Shown here piece by piece: positions 45,233 through 53,798 of a stretch of DNA of 64,000 nt. The notes below the pieces were generated by a model that was not told the DNA's origin, did not search any database, and was given only the letters and a program-made list of their open reading frames with translations. The translations under genes were made by a program, and so were the position numbers. Origin of the DNA: Nitratireductor sp. GISD-1A_MAKvit (GTDB lineage Bacteria; Pseudomonadota; Alphaproteobacteria; Rhizobiales; Rhizobiaceae); contig NZ_CP161920.1 of NCBI RefSeq assembly GCF_040819555.1, positions 261,501 through 325,500 on the forward strand, read 5' to 3'. Position 1 is the stretch's first letter; every line of letters starts with the position of its first letter.

Positions 45233-45574
45233 ATGCTGGTCATCAACATTACGAACAACGATAGAGGCCGCAGCTTCACCGCCACCTGCAATGGCATCAT
45301 CAGCACCCATTCCCGTAAAGACCCGATACCCCCGTTGTGCCGGAGGCTGATAGATCGTGGTCATTCTCCCGAGACGATGGTCATGGTGGTTCGTGGAACA
45401 ACCCCGATCTTCAAACCCCGGTCGCTTGGCGCATGGGCGGCCTATGATATTGTAGATGACGATAATCGTGGTCTCATCCGCAGGCGCTACAGGCCCTTGC
45501 CTGACTTCTCGGGTGATGCTGATATCGCAAGGAAGCCCAATGCGCAGTCGCGCCTCTGCAAGGAAGCGGCCTGA
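45233..45574 (+). CDS. Hypothetical 113-residue island protein
   Basis: The frame from ATG 45233 (MLVINITNNDRGRSF) reads like a compact soluble protein with LGAWAAYDIVDDDN as its most conserved-looking part. AAGGAA lies about 8 bases before this ATG; the frame stays open 45 codons upstream, but without a better site. It lies between hairpin copies B and C. I do not recognise the family; proteins of this type occur on alphaproteobacterial islands and phages, by recollection only. Confidence 0.55.
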   Translation: MLVINITNNDRGRSFTATCNGIISTHSRKDPIPPLCRRLIDRGHSPETMVMVVRGTTPIFKPRSLGAWAAYDIVDDDNRGLIRRRYRPLPDFSGDADIARKPNAQSRLCKEAA

Positions 45575-46053
45575 ATGTACCCACAGGGTCACGGTGGTAA
45601 AGCCGTGGCCCTGTTTTTTCGCGGTCGACTCCATCAGGTATGATGGCGGGTGAGTGTCCCGCGAGAACGTCCATTCTTTCTGCTGCGATAGAAACCGTAG
45701 AGGCGCGTCGTGGATGGCCGAAGGGTTTTCCCTTGGGAACAACCTGACGCCGCTCTACGGTCGCCACGGGGTGCGGGAAATGGGCATCCCGTGGCTGCTC
45801 TGTTTTACTTTTTGGACAAAAATTCGAGCCACCATCTCAATTATAGGATGATGGCGGTTCCCCCCTCTGCCCCCGATTTTTTGGCGTTTTGCCGGGACCA
45901 TGTTGCCGGGAGAACATGCCCCCACCCCCTCGGCCAATCGCCACTGTAAAATCCTGCCGGGGAATTTCGTCCTTCCCGGCCACGGTGACGATAGGGCGTT
46001 GCGGAAGGGGGGGGGGGTAGCTGGACGGGAGGCAGACCACCACCAACCCCATC
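45575..46053. other. Intergenic region with hairpin copy C and a G11 tract
   Basis: It contains hairpin copy C (45677-45780) and a run of 11 G at 46008-46018 just before the Rha remnant. The G tract ends in an in-frame TAG and may hide the true Rha start. Short open frames here have no ribosome site or familiar composition. Confidence 0.5.
45677..45780. repeat. Island hairpin element, copy C
   Basis: TTTC at 45677-45680 pairs with GAAA at 45777-45780, and ACCGTAGAG pairs with CTCTACGGT inside it. Left flank GCTGCGATAGAAACCGTAG and right flank CTACGGTCGCCACGGGGTGC match copies A and B. Confidence 0.65.
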
Positions 46054-46312
46054 GTGACCATCAAGGACGGCAAGGTGTTCGCCAACAGCCGGGACGTGGC
46101 GGAGTTCTTTGGGAAGGAGCATCGAAACGTTCTTGCGGACATTGATCGTCTGATTGAACAGGGGGCTGGATTTTCAGCAGACCCCCTACAAGCACCCGCA
46201 GAACGGCCAGTTGTACCGCTCCTACGACATGACCCGAGACGGCTTCACCCTGCTCGCCATGGGCTTCACCGGAAGGCGCGCGTTGGAGTTCAATCTGTCC
46301 GCTGGGGTATAG
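46054..46312 (+). pseudogene. Rha-family phage regulator remnant, frameshifted and truncated
   Basis: The start reads VTIKDGKVFANSRDVAEFFG and HRNVLADIDRLI, the N-terminal DNA-binding region of Rha regulators found in phages and islands. The frame then shifts, and YKHPQNGQLYRSYDMTRDGF with LLAMGFTGRRAL follows in the next frame. One base too many in GGGGG at 46161-46165 (or TTTT at 46171-46174) explains it. Even when corrected the protein stops early (EFNLSAGV) and lacks a normal ATG, so it is a remnant. Confidence 0.75.
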
Positions 46313-46346
46313 GCTAGCGGTCGCCCCTAACCTGACCATGAGCCCT

Positions 46347-46410
46347 GTACGCATGGGTTGACAACGATCAACGTACATGCCTTTCTACGTACATGATCCA
46401 TTCGTACATG
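46347..46410. repeat. Direct CGTACATG repeats upstream of the resolvase
   Basis: CGTACATG occurs at 46372-46379, 46388-46395 and 46403-46410, with starts 16 and 15 bases apart, and a variant GTACGCATG at 46347-46355. They end 13 bases before the resolvase ATG, over its ribosome site. The spacing suggests an operator or a resolvase/helper binding array. Confidence 0.6.
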
Positions 46411-46423
46411 CGGAGGCAATCTC

Positions 46424-47068
46424 ATGGCAACCATTCTCTATGCCCGCGTCTCGACCGCTGACCAGACCCTTGACCATCAGCGCACCCAAGCCGAGCAGGC
46501 TGGATTCGCGATTGATATGGTCATTGCCGACCATGGTGTTTCCGGCGTCTCGACAACCCTTCGCGAGAGACCGGAAGGCCGGAGGTTGTTCGACATGCTA
46601 CGCAAGGGGGATACCCTCGTTGTCCGCTGGGTGGACAGGCTGGGCCGCAACTATCAGGACGTGACGGACACCATCCGAGAGTTCATGCGCAGGGGCGTCA
46701 TCATCAGGACCGTCATCAACAACATGACATTCGATGGAGCGACCGCAGACCCGGTGCAAATGGCCGTGCGGGATGCCCTTATCGCCTTCATGGCGGCAAC
46801 CGCACAGGCGCAATATGAGGCGACCAAGGCGAGCCAGCGGGCAGGCATTGAAGATGCGAAGCTGAATCCGAAGCCGGGAAAGAAGCCGTATCTAGGCCGG
46901 AAGCCGAGCTATGACCGGGCGGCGCTGGAGACCGTCAAGAACATGCTGGCGATGGGGACGGCAGGCACCAGCGAGATAGCCAAGGCCACGGGACTGACCC
47001 GGCAGACCGTTTTACGCATCAAGGCGGACCCGACCAAGGCCGAGGCCGTTCTGAATGCGTGGGAGTGA
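46424..47068 (+). CDS. Small serine recombinase (resolvase/invertase)
   Basis: The 214-residue protein has the resolvase domain with catalytic Ser10 (YARVSTADQ), VRWVDRLGRNYQDV, and a C-terminal helix-turn-helix of the Hin/resolvase type (GTSEIAKATGLTRQTVLRI). It would invert or resolve DNA between short sites. It sits at the right end of the island, close to att. It starts after GGAGG at 46412-46416. Its partner sites are not certain; the CGTACATG repeats just upstream are candidates. Confidence 0.92.
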   Translation: MATILYARVSTADQTLDHQRTQAEQAGFAIDMVIADHGVSGVSTTLRERPEGRRLFDMLRKGDTLVVRWVDRLGRNYQDVTDTIREFMRRGVIIRTVINNMTFDGATADPVQMAVRDALIAFMAATAQAQYEATKASQRAGIEDAKLNPKPGKKPYLGRKPSYDRAALETVKNMLAMGTAGTSEIAKATGLTRQTVLRIKADPTKAEAVLNAWE

Positions 47069-47133
47069 GCCGGGGCGTCTATTAGTTTTCGTTAGCCTTG
47101 GCCCAGAGCAGGGGACCAAACAAATTGAACCGG

Positions 47134-47165
47134 GGGGTCTTTTGTTTTCAATATGAGAAGGTTGT
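47134..47165. other. Right att junction of the comM island
   Basis: The island arm GGGGTCTTTTGT (47134-47145) is followed by TTTCAATATG, then the shared AG at 47156-47157 and comM DNA AAGGTTGTG. It mirrors the left arm and completes an attP-like imperfect palindrome when the ends are joined. Confidence 0.85.
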
Positions 47166-47796
47166 GACCGCCGGCGGCCGCCACTTCGAGCACGCGCTTG
47201 GCCGCTTCCTGCCCCCTGATGTCTGCGAGGTCGGGCACGCTGGCCGGGGGCGGTCCGAGGGCCGGTTCCGGTCGGCTCATCACCTGGCTGCCCTTGAAGT
47301 GATTGGCCACGGCAATGAGACTGCGCGGCGCGAGTATGTCGATATCAACGCTCGCCCACGCTGCTTCCGCGCCGCAGGCATGGGGGCAGATCAACCCGCG
47401 CCCCATTGCGTTGGCACCGATTGCGGCAGGCAGAACGCCATTGACCGCAGCTACCGTACCGTCGAGTGAAAGCTCGCCGAGCACCACATAATCATCGAGC
47501 ACATCAGGCGGGATCGCCCCAAGCGCCGCCATGAGGCCGAGCGCGATGGGAAGATCGTAGTGACTGCCTTCTTTCGGCAGGTCCGCCGGCGCCAGATTGA
47601 CCGTCACCTTCTTGGGGGGCATCGAAAGACCTGACGCATGGAGCGCTGCCTGCACACGCTCACGACTTTCGGCAACGGCCTTGTCTGCGAGACCAACGAT
47701 CTGCATGCCCATCTTGCCCGGAGCCACCATCACCTGCACATCGACAGGAAGGGCCTCCACACCTTGAAAGGCCACCGTGCACACATGTGAAACCAC
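47158..47796 (-). pseudogene. comM: comM (yifB) 5' part, cut by the integrated island
   Basis: This holds the first 213 codons of ComM. It starts with a GTG at 47796 (VVSHVCTVAFQGVEALPVDV) preceded by a G-rich ribosome site, and contains VNLAPADLPKEGSHYDLPIAL in parts and LADIRGQEAAKRVLEVAAAGGHNLL. After the junction the frame runs into island DNA (KTKDPPVQF) and stops. The C-terminal part with the ATPase motifs is at 38702-39598, so the protein is not functional while the island is present. Loss should reduce transformation. Confidence 0.93.
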
Positions 47797-48030
47797 GCAC
47801 CCATCCCCCCTGTCCGGACGCCTCCGACCACAGCCAGAGCACGAAATCCTTCCGTCCTGCAACCGTATTGAAACAGCTTCAGCCGGCCAGATCAAGAACA
47901 TTTGAAGAACGAACGCACGCAAGGGCTGCAGCCCGGTTGCACAAGGTTGCATGGTCGGAACAAGCGGGGAGGCCCCGCCCGGAGAGCTCCTTGACGGTCC
48001 GCAGCCCGTCCACCGCTCCTTGCGGAAAGA

Positions 48031-48978
48031 TCAGGCCTGTGCGCGGCGCGCTTCCACGGCGTCCCAGAAGAGCGCGGCGATATCAGGTCCGCCGAATTTC
48101 TTTACCTCGCGCACACCCGTGGGCGAGGTGACGTTGATCTCCGTCAGCAGACCGCCGATAACGTCAATGCCGACCAAGGTGAAACCGCGATCGCGCAGTG
48201 AGGGGCCAATGCGCGCGCAGATTTCGCGCTCCCGCTCGGTCAGTTCCGCGTGTTCGGCGCGACCGCCCACATGCATGTTGGAACGGGAGTCGTGTTCCGA
48301 TGGAACCCTGTTGATCGCGCCAGCCGGCTCACCTTCGATCAGGATGATGCGCTTGTCACCACCGCGCACTTCCTTGAGATAGCGCTGGACGATGAAGGGT
48401 TCGCGGAATGCATCCAGAAACATTTCGAGGAGAGAGGCGAGGTTCCGATCCCCCTGCTGCAGATGGAAGATGCCGGCGCCGCCATTGCCGTAAAGCGGCT
48501 TGACGATGATGTCCCCATGCTTCTTTCGAAAAGCATCCACCTCGCTCGTGTCGCGCGTTATGAGCGTTTCCGGCATCAGATCACCGAACTCTGTCACGAA
48601 GATCTTTTCGGGGCTGTTCCGCACCCAGGCAGGGTCGTTCACCACGAGCGTCTTCGGGTGGATGCGCTCAAGGATGTGCGTCGTGGTGATGTAGTTCATG
48701 TCGAAGGGAGGGTCCTGCCGCAGGAGAACCACATCCATCTGCGCAAGATCCACGCGCTCCGGTTCTCCCAGCGTGTAATGGTTGCCCTCTTCGTCGCGCA
48801 CCGACAGTTCTTGCGCCCATGCGATCACACAGCCATCGACCATGGACAGCCGGTCCGGAGTATAGTGCCAGAGTGGGTAACCACGCGCCTGGGCTTCCAG
48901 CGCGAGTGCAAAGCTGGTGTCACCGGCGATCGTGACACCGGAAATGTGATCCATCTGGACCGCGACCTTGAGGGACAT
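48031..48978 (-). CDS. gshB: Glutathione synthetase
   Basis: GshB joins glycine to gamma-glutamylcysteine with ATP. The 315-residue protein has the ATP-grasp fold: [11 protein letters not shown] at the start, [32 protein letters not shown] (ATP loop, about 155-170), and NVTSPTG near the end. The start at 48978 is the family start; 16 extra upstream codons are open but unlike it. It lies between comM and the GGDEF-EAL gene. Confidence 0.95.
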   Translation of the reverse strand: MSLKVAVQMDHISGVTIAGDTSFALALEAQARGYPLWHYTPDRLSMVDGCVIAWAQELSVRDEEGNHYTLGEPERVDLAQMDVVLLRQDPPFDMNYITTTHILERIHPKTLVVNDPAWVRNSPEKIFVTEFGDLMPETLITRDTSEVDAFRKKHGDIIVKPLYGNGGAGIFHLQQGDRNLASLLEMFLDAFREPFIVQRYLKEVRGGDKRIILIEGEPAGAINRVPSEHDSRSNMHVGGRAEHAELTEREREICARIGPSLRDRGFTLVGIDVIGGLLTEINVTSPTGVREVKKFGGPDIAALFWDAVEARRAQA

Positions 48979-49184
48979 CGAAAAAACTCCGCGAGGCTTT
49001 GTCGGGCGGCAGATGAGGTTGCTCACGCACCGATGTCAAGACATTCGGAGAAGCCGCGTCCCCGCCGCATCGGAATCGTCCTTGATTCTGCGCCTGGAAA
49101 CCGGATATTGGATACGATTCCTAAACACTTCCGGTTCATGTTTATGACATGTGATCAAAAGTTTGTGAGCCTGATGGAGTCATA

Positions 49185-50540
49185 ATGCAGCCGGCGCCCG
49201 CCCTTGAACGGCCGACAACGGTAGAACAGCCAGACTTCGCCTTCACCGACGCGTTGACAGGCCTGGGCAACACGCGCCGGTTCTTCGACAAGATCGATCG
49301 CCTTATTGCCGAGCGAGCCGATGATCCGGCTCCCTTTGCCATAGGCGTTCTGGATCTCGATGGCTTCAAGCCGATCAACGATCTTTTCGGTCGCGCTGCC
49401 GGAGACGAAATCCTGCAGCAGGTGGCCATGCGTCTGCGTGCGGCGATGGATGAACACTCCACGGTAACGCGAATCGGCGCCGACGAATTCGCCTTTCTGT
49501 TTCCCCTTGTCTTCAGCGAGGAAGCCGCACGCGAGAAAACGCGGCTTCTGATCGAGATCCTTTCGGCGCCCTACGACCTGGGGCAACGCACCGCGCGACT
49601 TTCCGCATCCGCCGGCTGCTCTCTTTATTATTCGGAAGAGGAGACGAGCGAAGTTTTGCTCAACAAGGCGGAAACCGCGCTCTATCAGGCAAAACGCACC
49701 GGGCGAGGCGCCGTTGTGGTCTACACGCGCGAGATGGAAGATGCCGCCAAGCGCGTCACGCACATAGAGCAAGCCCTGCGCCGCGCGGTTGCCGCAGGCG
49801 AAGTGGAACCGCATTTTCAGCCCATCGTGGATCTGAACACACGCCGCACGGTTGGCTTTGAAACACTCGCTCGCTGGACCGACCGTGATCTCGGTCCGGT
49901 CTCCCCCGGAATTTTTATTCCGATCGCCGAGGAACGCGGCATCATCGGACAGCTGTCGCAACTCGTGCTTCGCAAGGCAACCGAAGCGGCGCGCGACTGG
50001 CCGGAGGAACTGTTCCTCTCGTTCAACCTTTCACCGTCGCAATTGGTCGATCACAATACCGGCCTCCAGATCCTGTCAATTCTGGAGCGCACGGGCTTCG
50101 ATCCGCGCCGGCTCGAGATCGAGATCACCGAAACAGGCCTGATGAACGACCCTGCATCGGCCCGTCGCATCGTTGAAGATTTGCGCCGGGTCGGCATCCG
50201 CGTGTCGCTGGACGATTTCGGCACCGGCCAGTCCAGCCTCGGCCGACTGCGTGAATTTCATTTCGACAAGCTGAAGATCGACCGCGCCTTCGTCTCTTCC
50301 ATTCTGGAAGACCGGCCATCCGAGCATATCATAAGAGCCATCCTCGCCATGTGCGAGGGGCTGGGCATGGATGTGGTTGCCGAAGGCATCGAAGCGCAGG
50401 CGCAGGCTGACCGCCTGGTGCAGTTTGGCTGCGCGGGCGGGCAGGGATATCTATTCGGACGCCCCTGCAATGCGGATGCAACACTTGGCTATCTGCGCCA
50501 GAATCATATGGTACCGGACGATCCCACGGACACGGTCTGA
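49185..50540 (+). CDS. GGDEF-EAL c-di-GMP protein
   Basis: The 451-residue protein has an N-terminal GGDEF domain (residues about 15-180), whose active-site loop is RIGADEFAF rather than GGDEF, and a C-terminal EAL domain (about 200-440) with FETLARW in place of EAL, NLSPSQL, EITETGLM, LDDFGTGQSSL and DKLKIDRAFV. The EAL metal and base residues are mostly kept, so it probably degrades c-di-GMP; synthase activity is doubtful. No membrane segment or sensor domain precedes the GGDEF part. Confidence 0.9.
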   Translation: MQPAPALERPTTVEQPDFAFTDALTGLGNTRRFFDKIDRLIAERADDPAPFAIGVLDLDGFKPINDLFGRAAGDEILQQVAMRLRAAMDEHSTVTRIGADEFAFLFPLVFSEEAAREKTRLLIEILSAPYDLGQRTARLSASAGCSLYYSEEETSEVLLNKAETALYQAKRTGRGAVVVYTREMEDAAKRVTHIEQALRRAVAAGEVEPHFQPIVDLNTRRTVGFETLARWTDRDLGPVSPGIFIPIAEERGIIGQLSQLVLRKATEAARDWPEELFLSFNLSPSQLVDHNTGLQILSILERTGFDPRRLEIEITETGLMNDPASARRIVEDLRRVGIRVSLDDFGTGQSSLGRLREFHFDKLKIDRAFVSSILEDRPSEHIIRAILAMCEGLGMDVVAEGIEAQAQADRLVQFGCAGGQGYLFGRPCNADATLGYLRQNHMVPDDPTDTV

Positions 50541-50557
50541 GGGTCTGTCGCCGGCAG

Positions 50558-50914
50558 CTACTGCTTCTTCAGGCAAACTCTGGTGTGACCGGCCCGCATG
50601 AAACCGAGCTTTGCAGCAGCGGCTTTCGAAAGGTCGAGTATTCTTCCACGTGCAAACGGGCCGCGATCATTGATCCGCACCACAACGCTGCGTCCGTTGC
50701 GCTCATTGGTCACGCGCAGCCTAGTGCCGAAGGGCAGGGTGCGATGCGCTGCCGTCATCGCGGCGGGGTTCATTCGCTCGCCTGAAGCGGTTTTGGAGGT
50801 CAGCGCGTACCATGAGGCGCTGCCGCACTGTGCGAACGCCGGAGCTGTTGCTGCGGCAAGGAGCAGAGCGGCTGCCGGCGTCAAGATCACGCCGCGGGAA
50901 ACTAGCCTGTGCAT
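50558..50914 (-). CDS. RlpA-like double-psi beta-barrel secreted protein
   Basis: The 118-residue protein starts with a signal peptide (residues 1-28, [13 protein letters not shown]) and has the RlpA barrel: [53 protein letters not shown]. RlpA proteins bind or cleave peptidoglycan at the septum. This one has only the barrel and no SPOR domain, which is common in rhizobia. It converges on the GGDEF-EAL gene. Confidence 0.88.
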   Translation of the reverse strand: MHRLVSRGVILTPAAALLLAAATAPAFAQCGSASWYALTSKTASGERMNPAAMTAAHRTLPFGTRLRVTNERNGRSVVVRINDRGPFARGRILDLSKAAAAKLGFMRAGHTRVCLKKQ

Positions 50915-51087
50915 TTTGTCGTCCTGGATTGTCGTTGCGAGACCGCTTCGGCGGTTCGGGCAACGAATGAAGCGTCGCCCCTGTTGTGAGGGCGCTTTAC
51001 CGACAGAATGAGGCGATGAAGGGGCACTCTCCGCCTTGGCCGGGTCCGGCTTCCTTAACGTCGGGGTAAGGGGCGGCTGCTATCGGC

Positions 51088-51873
51088 ATGATCATGAAAA
51101 TGGTTGTGCTCAAAGCCGTTCTGGCGACCCTCCTCTCCATGCTCGCCTCACTGGCGATCTGCTGGACAGCGATCCATCTGGCCGGCGGCTCGATGAATTG
51201 GTTTCCCGCCCTCATGAGCGCGCTCTGTCCGCTTTTGATCGCGTTTCCGGCGAGCATGTACACATTCTATCAGAACCACCGGATCGCACTGGCGCACCAG
51301 GAGCTGGAAGCAGCTCATGACGAGCTTGCCGGCGTCTACCGGAAGCTCGCGGCAGCAGCGCGCATCGACGACATGACCCGGCTGCTCAACCGCAGCACCT
51401 TCATCGCGGAGCTCAATGCGGCAGGTCAGCGCGGCGCCGGTGGTGTTCTGCTCGTCATCGACGCCGATGACTTCAAGGGCATCAACGACACCCACGGCCA
51501 TCTGACCGGCGACCGCGTTCTGGCCGCGATAGCGGATGTCATCCAATCCGTCTTCAGCAAAGAAGGCATTGCCGGCCGAATTGGCGGCGAGGAGTTCGGT
51601 GTGTTTCTGGAGGCAGCCACGCTCGCGCGCGGAAAGGCGCTTGCCGAACGGTTGCGATGCGCGGTGGAGCGCGTGGAGGTTCAGGCGCCACGGAATGCTA
51701 TCGCTCGGTTGAGCGTCAGCATTGGCGTTGCGTCGGTCGACAGCAAAGCCGACTTCTCCAGCCTGATGGCGATCGCCGACGAGCAGCTCTATACCGCAAA
51801 GGCCGGCGGCCGAAACCGCATCTGTGCACCGGATATGGAAGGCGTGACCGTGCATCTGCGCACGGCATCATAG
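51088..51873 (+). CDS. GGDEF diguanylate cyclase, membrane-bound
   Basis: The 261-residue protein has two N-terminal membrane helices (residues about 5-55), a coiled-coil linker (HQELEAAHDELAGVYRKLA), and a GGDEF domain (about 90-250) with IDADDFKGINDTHGH and the active motif RIGGEEFGVFL. This should make c-di-GMP from GTP. There is no obvious inhibitory I-site (RxxD) in the few residues before GGEEF. The ATG is at 51088. Confidence 0.9.
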   Translation: MIMKMVVLKAVLATLLSMLASLAICWTAIHLAGGSMNWFPALMSALCPLLIAFPASMYTFYQNHRIALAHQELEAAHDELAGVYRKLAAAARIDDMTRLLNRSTFIAELNAAGQRGAGGVLLVIDADDFKGINDTHGHLTGDRVLAAIADVIQSVFSKEGIAGRIGGEEFGVFLEAATLARGKALAERLRCAVERVEVQAPRNAIARLSVSIGVASVDSKADFSSLMAIADEQLYTAKAGGRNRICAPDMEGVTVHLRTAS

Positions 51874-52326
51874 GCGCGACAACAGGCGCTGCATGCCGAA
51901 GCGCGCAGCGCTGGGAAACCTTGATTCATTCTGTAAGAATGGTGCCCAGGAGATGGGTTGGTTCCCATCACAGGCATCTCTCCACCGTTGATATCCAATG
52001 CAATCAATATGTTACCTGTACTCAGGTTCGATGTGAAGGGGCGTTTTTGGTCTACCGTTTGGTCTACCGTTGGACGGAACGGTGACAGGCTCTTCGGCGT
52101 GAGCGTGTACCTTCAGCTAGTCCTGATCGGTGATACCTGAAGTGGGGGCTGCCGTTTGGTTTTTCATGGTAGCCTAAGGGTACCCGGGGGGAGAACTGCT
52201 GCCGCCCTTCTTACGTTGGCGCTTCAGATTTTTCTGCTATTTCGGAGTCCCCACTTTCATTTTCGCGCCCCTGTCTGTCTTTGTCAGGCTTCGTCAGCGA
52301 AAAAGACACGAACCCGGTCCCCACTC
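51874..52326. other. Boundary region between core chromosome and CRISPR region
   Basis: No gene is supported. TGGTGCCCAGGAGA at 51940-51953 is the reverse complement of a tRNA-like 3' end (TCTCCTGGGCACCA), suggesting an att scar from an element that used a tRNA gene. A tandem TTTGGTCTACCG copy lies at about 52050-52075. Open frames here are short and without ribosome sites. Confidence 0.45.
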
Positions 52327-52923
52327 CTACAGTTCAACCTTGGAACACCATCTTGCTGCTGGCACTGACAGAAGCGTATTCAGTCTTTCCTGAAGGTACT
52401 CCGCATAACGGGAAGATGGTTTGTTCCGGTGGGTGTCGGTAATCAGAAGACGAACCACAGACGTCCAGAAGTGGTGTCTGTCCTGGTGGAGGAAGACATC
52501 GTTCAGCTCGACAAACTGGACCGTCAGAAATGCCCACCAGAGCCGCTCTGCCAGTCCCCTATTGTTCTCCCCAAGGTAACACTGCCGGATCCTCTCTACC
52601 TGCCCCACAGCGGCTTCATAGGCCGCCCTACGGATGCGTCCTCTGGTGTCCTGGAAGTGGATGGGACGGGGTTCGAAGGCAATGTCGGCGATCTTCTGAA
52701 GCAGTCCTTGTACCTCTTCGTCGGTCCCTATCTGTGGCCCTAGAACTTTCCTCAGATAGCGTTGATGGACGACAAGGAGCTGCTTGCCTGGTCCTGTGAC
52801 AGGTGCTCCATAATGGCGAACCAAGGAACGATGATAGGCACAGTAACGACCCTTGCCAACCCGAACACAGTGGGGAGCACTACAAGGCTGGTCTTTGATT
52901 GAATCCATACGGTAATATGGCAT
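52327..52923 (-). CDS. Zinc-finger-like protein of the duplicated element
   Basis: The 198-residue protein begins MPYYRMDSIKDQPCSAPHC and has a probable zinc site (CSAPHC, then YCAYHRSLVRHYG) in its first 40 residues, similar in pattern to short Zn-finger modules in phage and plasmid proteins. The remainder is helical and basic, with no named domain I can support. It is divergent from the helicase-like gene across a 47-bp dyad. A second copy lies at the window's right edge. Confidence 0.65.
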   Translation of the reverse strand: MPYYRMDSIKDQPCSAPHCVRVGKGRYCAYHRSLVRHYGAPVTGPGKQLLVVHQRYLRKVLGPQIGTDEEVQGLLQKIADIAFEPRPIHFQDTRGRIRRAAYEAAVGQVERIRQCYLGENNRGLAERLWWAFLTVQFVELNDVFLHQDRHHFWTSVVRLLITDTHRNKPSSRYAEYLQERLNTLLSVPAARWCSKVEL

Positions 52924-53068
52924 ATGAACTGCACAAATTTAATGCGGGCAAACCTCTATAAGACCCTTATAGAGACTTGCCTGCATTAAGATGGAGCAAG
53001 ATCGCAAATCACGACACTCAATGACAGTATTGCCATCCGATTTCGCCGCTGAAATGGAGCGGTTGTGG
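52337..53068. repeat. Inverted duplication, left copy
   Basis: This segment is the inverted copy of 63269-64000, the match ending at 53068 where the CRISPR array region begins. It holds most of the zinc-finger-like gene, the dyad at 52941-52987 and the first 26 codons of the helicase gene. Parts compared by eye, including three translated stretches, are identical. The other end is unknown because the partner runs off the window. Confidence 0.9.
52941..52987. promoter_or_regulatory. 47-bp imperfect dyad between divergent genes, left copy
   Basis: AATGCGGGCAAACCTCTATAAG pairs with the complement of CTTATAGAGACTTGCCTGCATT across 3 bases, with only a few mismatches. It lies between the zinc-finger gene start (52923) and the helicase start (52991), so it could be a shared operator or a replication or recombination site. 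Confidence 0.65.
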
Positions 53069-53071
53069 TAA
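52991..53071 (+). pseudogene. Truncated helicase start, left copy
   Basis: The first 26 codons of the helicase-like protein (MEQDRKSRHSMTVLPSDF to MERLW) are present, then the match stops at 53068 and a TAA follows. The intact gene is at 61423-63346 on the other strand. This fragment is the scar of the inverted duplication. Confidence 0.85.
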
Positions 53072-53798
53072 TGTTTACGGTTGGCCAACAACCTCCAAGT
53101 GGCTAAACTCTCGCATACAGTTGTGGTCTAAGAAGCTCTGTTGCGGTTGGCCTACGATCTCCAAGCGGCTAAACTCAGGCCGTCATCAACGCCAAGGTCA
53201 CCGTCTTTGCGGTTGGCCTACGATCTCCAAGCGGCTAAACTCGCCAGCGTTCAACAGCAACAGCGACACCGGTTGCGGTTGGCCTACGATCTCCAAGCGG
53301 CTAAACTGGGCAACAAAGCGCAGAGACTCAATATGGAGTTGCGGTTGGCCTACGATCTCCAAGCGGCTAAACTTCTCGGACCCTTCACCCTTTCGTAACC
53401 GTTGTTGCGGTTGGCCTACGATCTCCAAGCGGCTAAACTCGAGCAATAGCGTTTCTGTGGTGGTGGGATGTTGCGGTTGGCCTACGATCTCCAAGCGGCT
53501 AAACTCCGTCGACCAGCGCGAATCCAGTGGCGCTTGTTGCGGTTGGCCTACGATCTCCAAGCGGCTAAACTTGGTCGGCAAGTTCCGAACACACCATGTC
53601 GGTTGCGGTTGGCCTACGATCTCCAAGCGGCTAAACTTTCGTGCATCTTATACGCATGACACCGTTTGTTGCGGTTGGCCTACGATCTCCAAGCGGCTAA
53701 ACTCCATGGGTGTTGAGCTTCCGCCTATTGGTGGTTGCGGTTGGCCTACGATCTCCAAGTGAACCGCCCCGGGTTTGCCGGAGGCCTTCTGGTTTAAG

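Larger units (their letters stand above)
39599..47157. mobile_element. Integrative island in comM, driven by a large serine integrase
   Basis: The island is about 7,559 bp and lies between an AG dinucleotide at 39597-39598 and AG at 47156-47157 (CT on the comM coding strand). Its ends carry matching 12-base arms, ACAAAAGACCCC at 39609-39620 and GGGGTCTTTTGT at 47134-47145, inverted relative to each other, as in an attP of a serine integrase. Contents: integrase at the left end, a 93-residue protein, an MmeI-like R-M enzyme, a 113-residue protein, an Rha remnant, a small resolvase and three copies of a hairpin element. No conjugation genes are present, so it needs a helper to move between cells. 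Confidence 0.93.

Noticed and set aside
41687..45780. Island hairpins as retron msr/msd or CRISPR-like units
   Set aside because: No reverse transcriptase is present, and the three copies are not evenly spaced.
53121..53762. Open frame of 213 codons with repeated CGWPTISKRLN segments, and a similar one at 55124-55624
   Set aside because: It is a translation of CRISPR repeats and spacers; the repeat length (36) plus spacer (30) is a multiple of 3, so frames stay open by chance.
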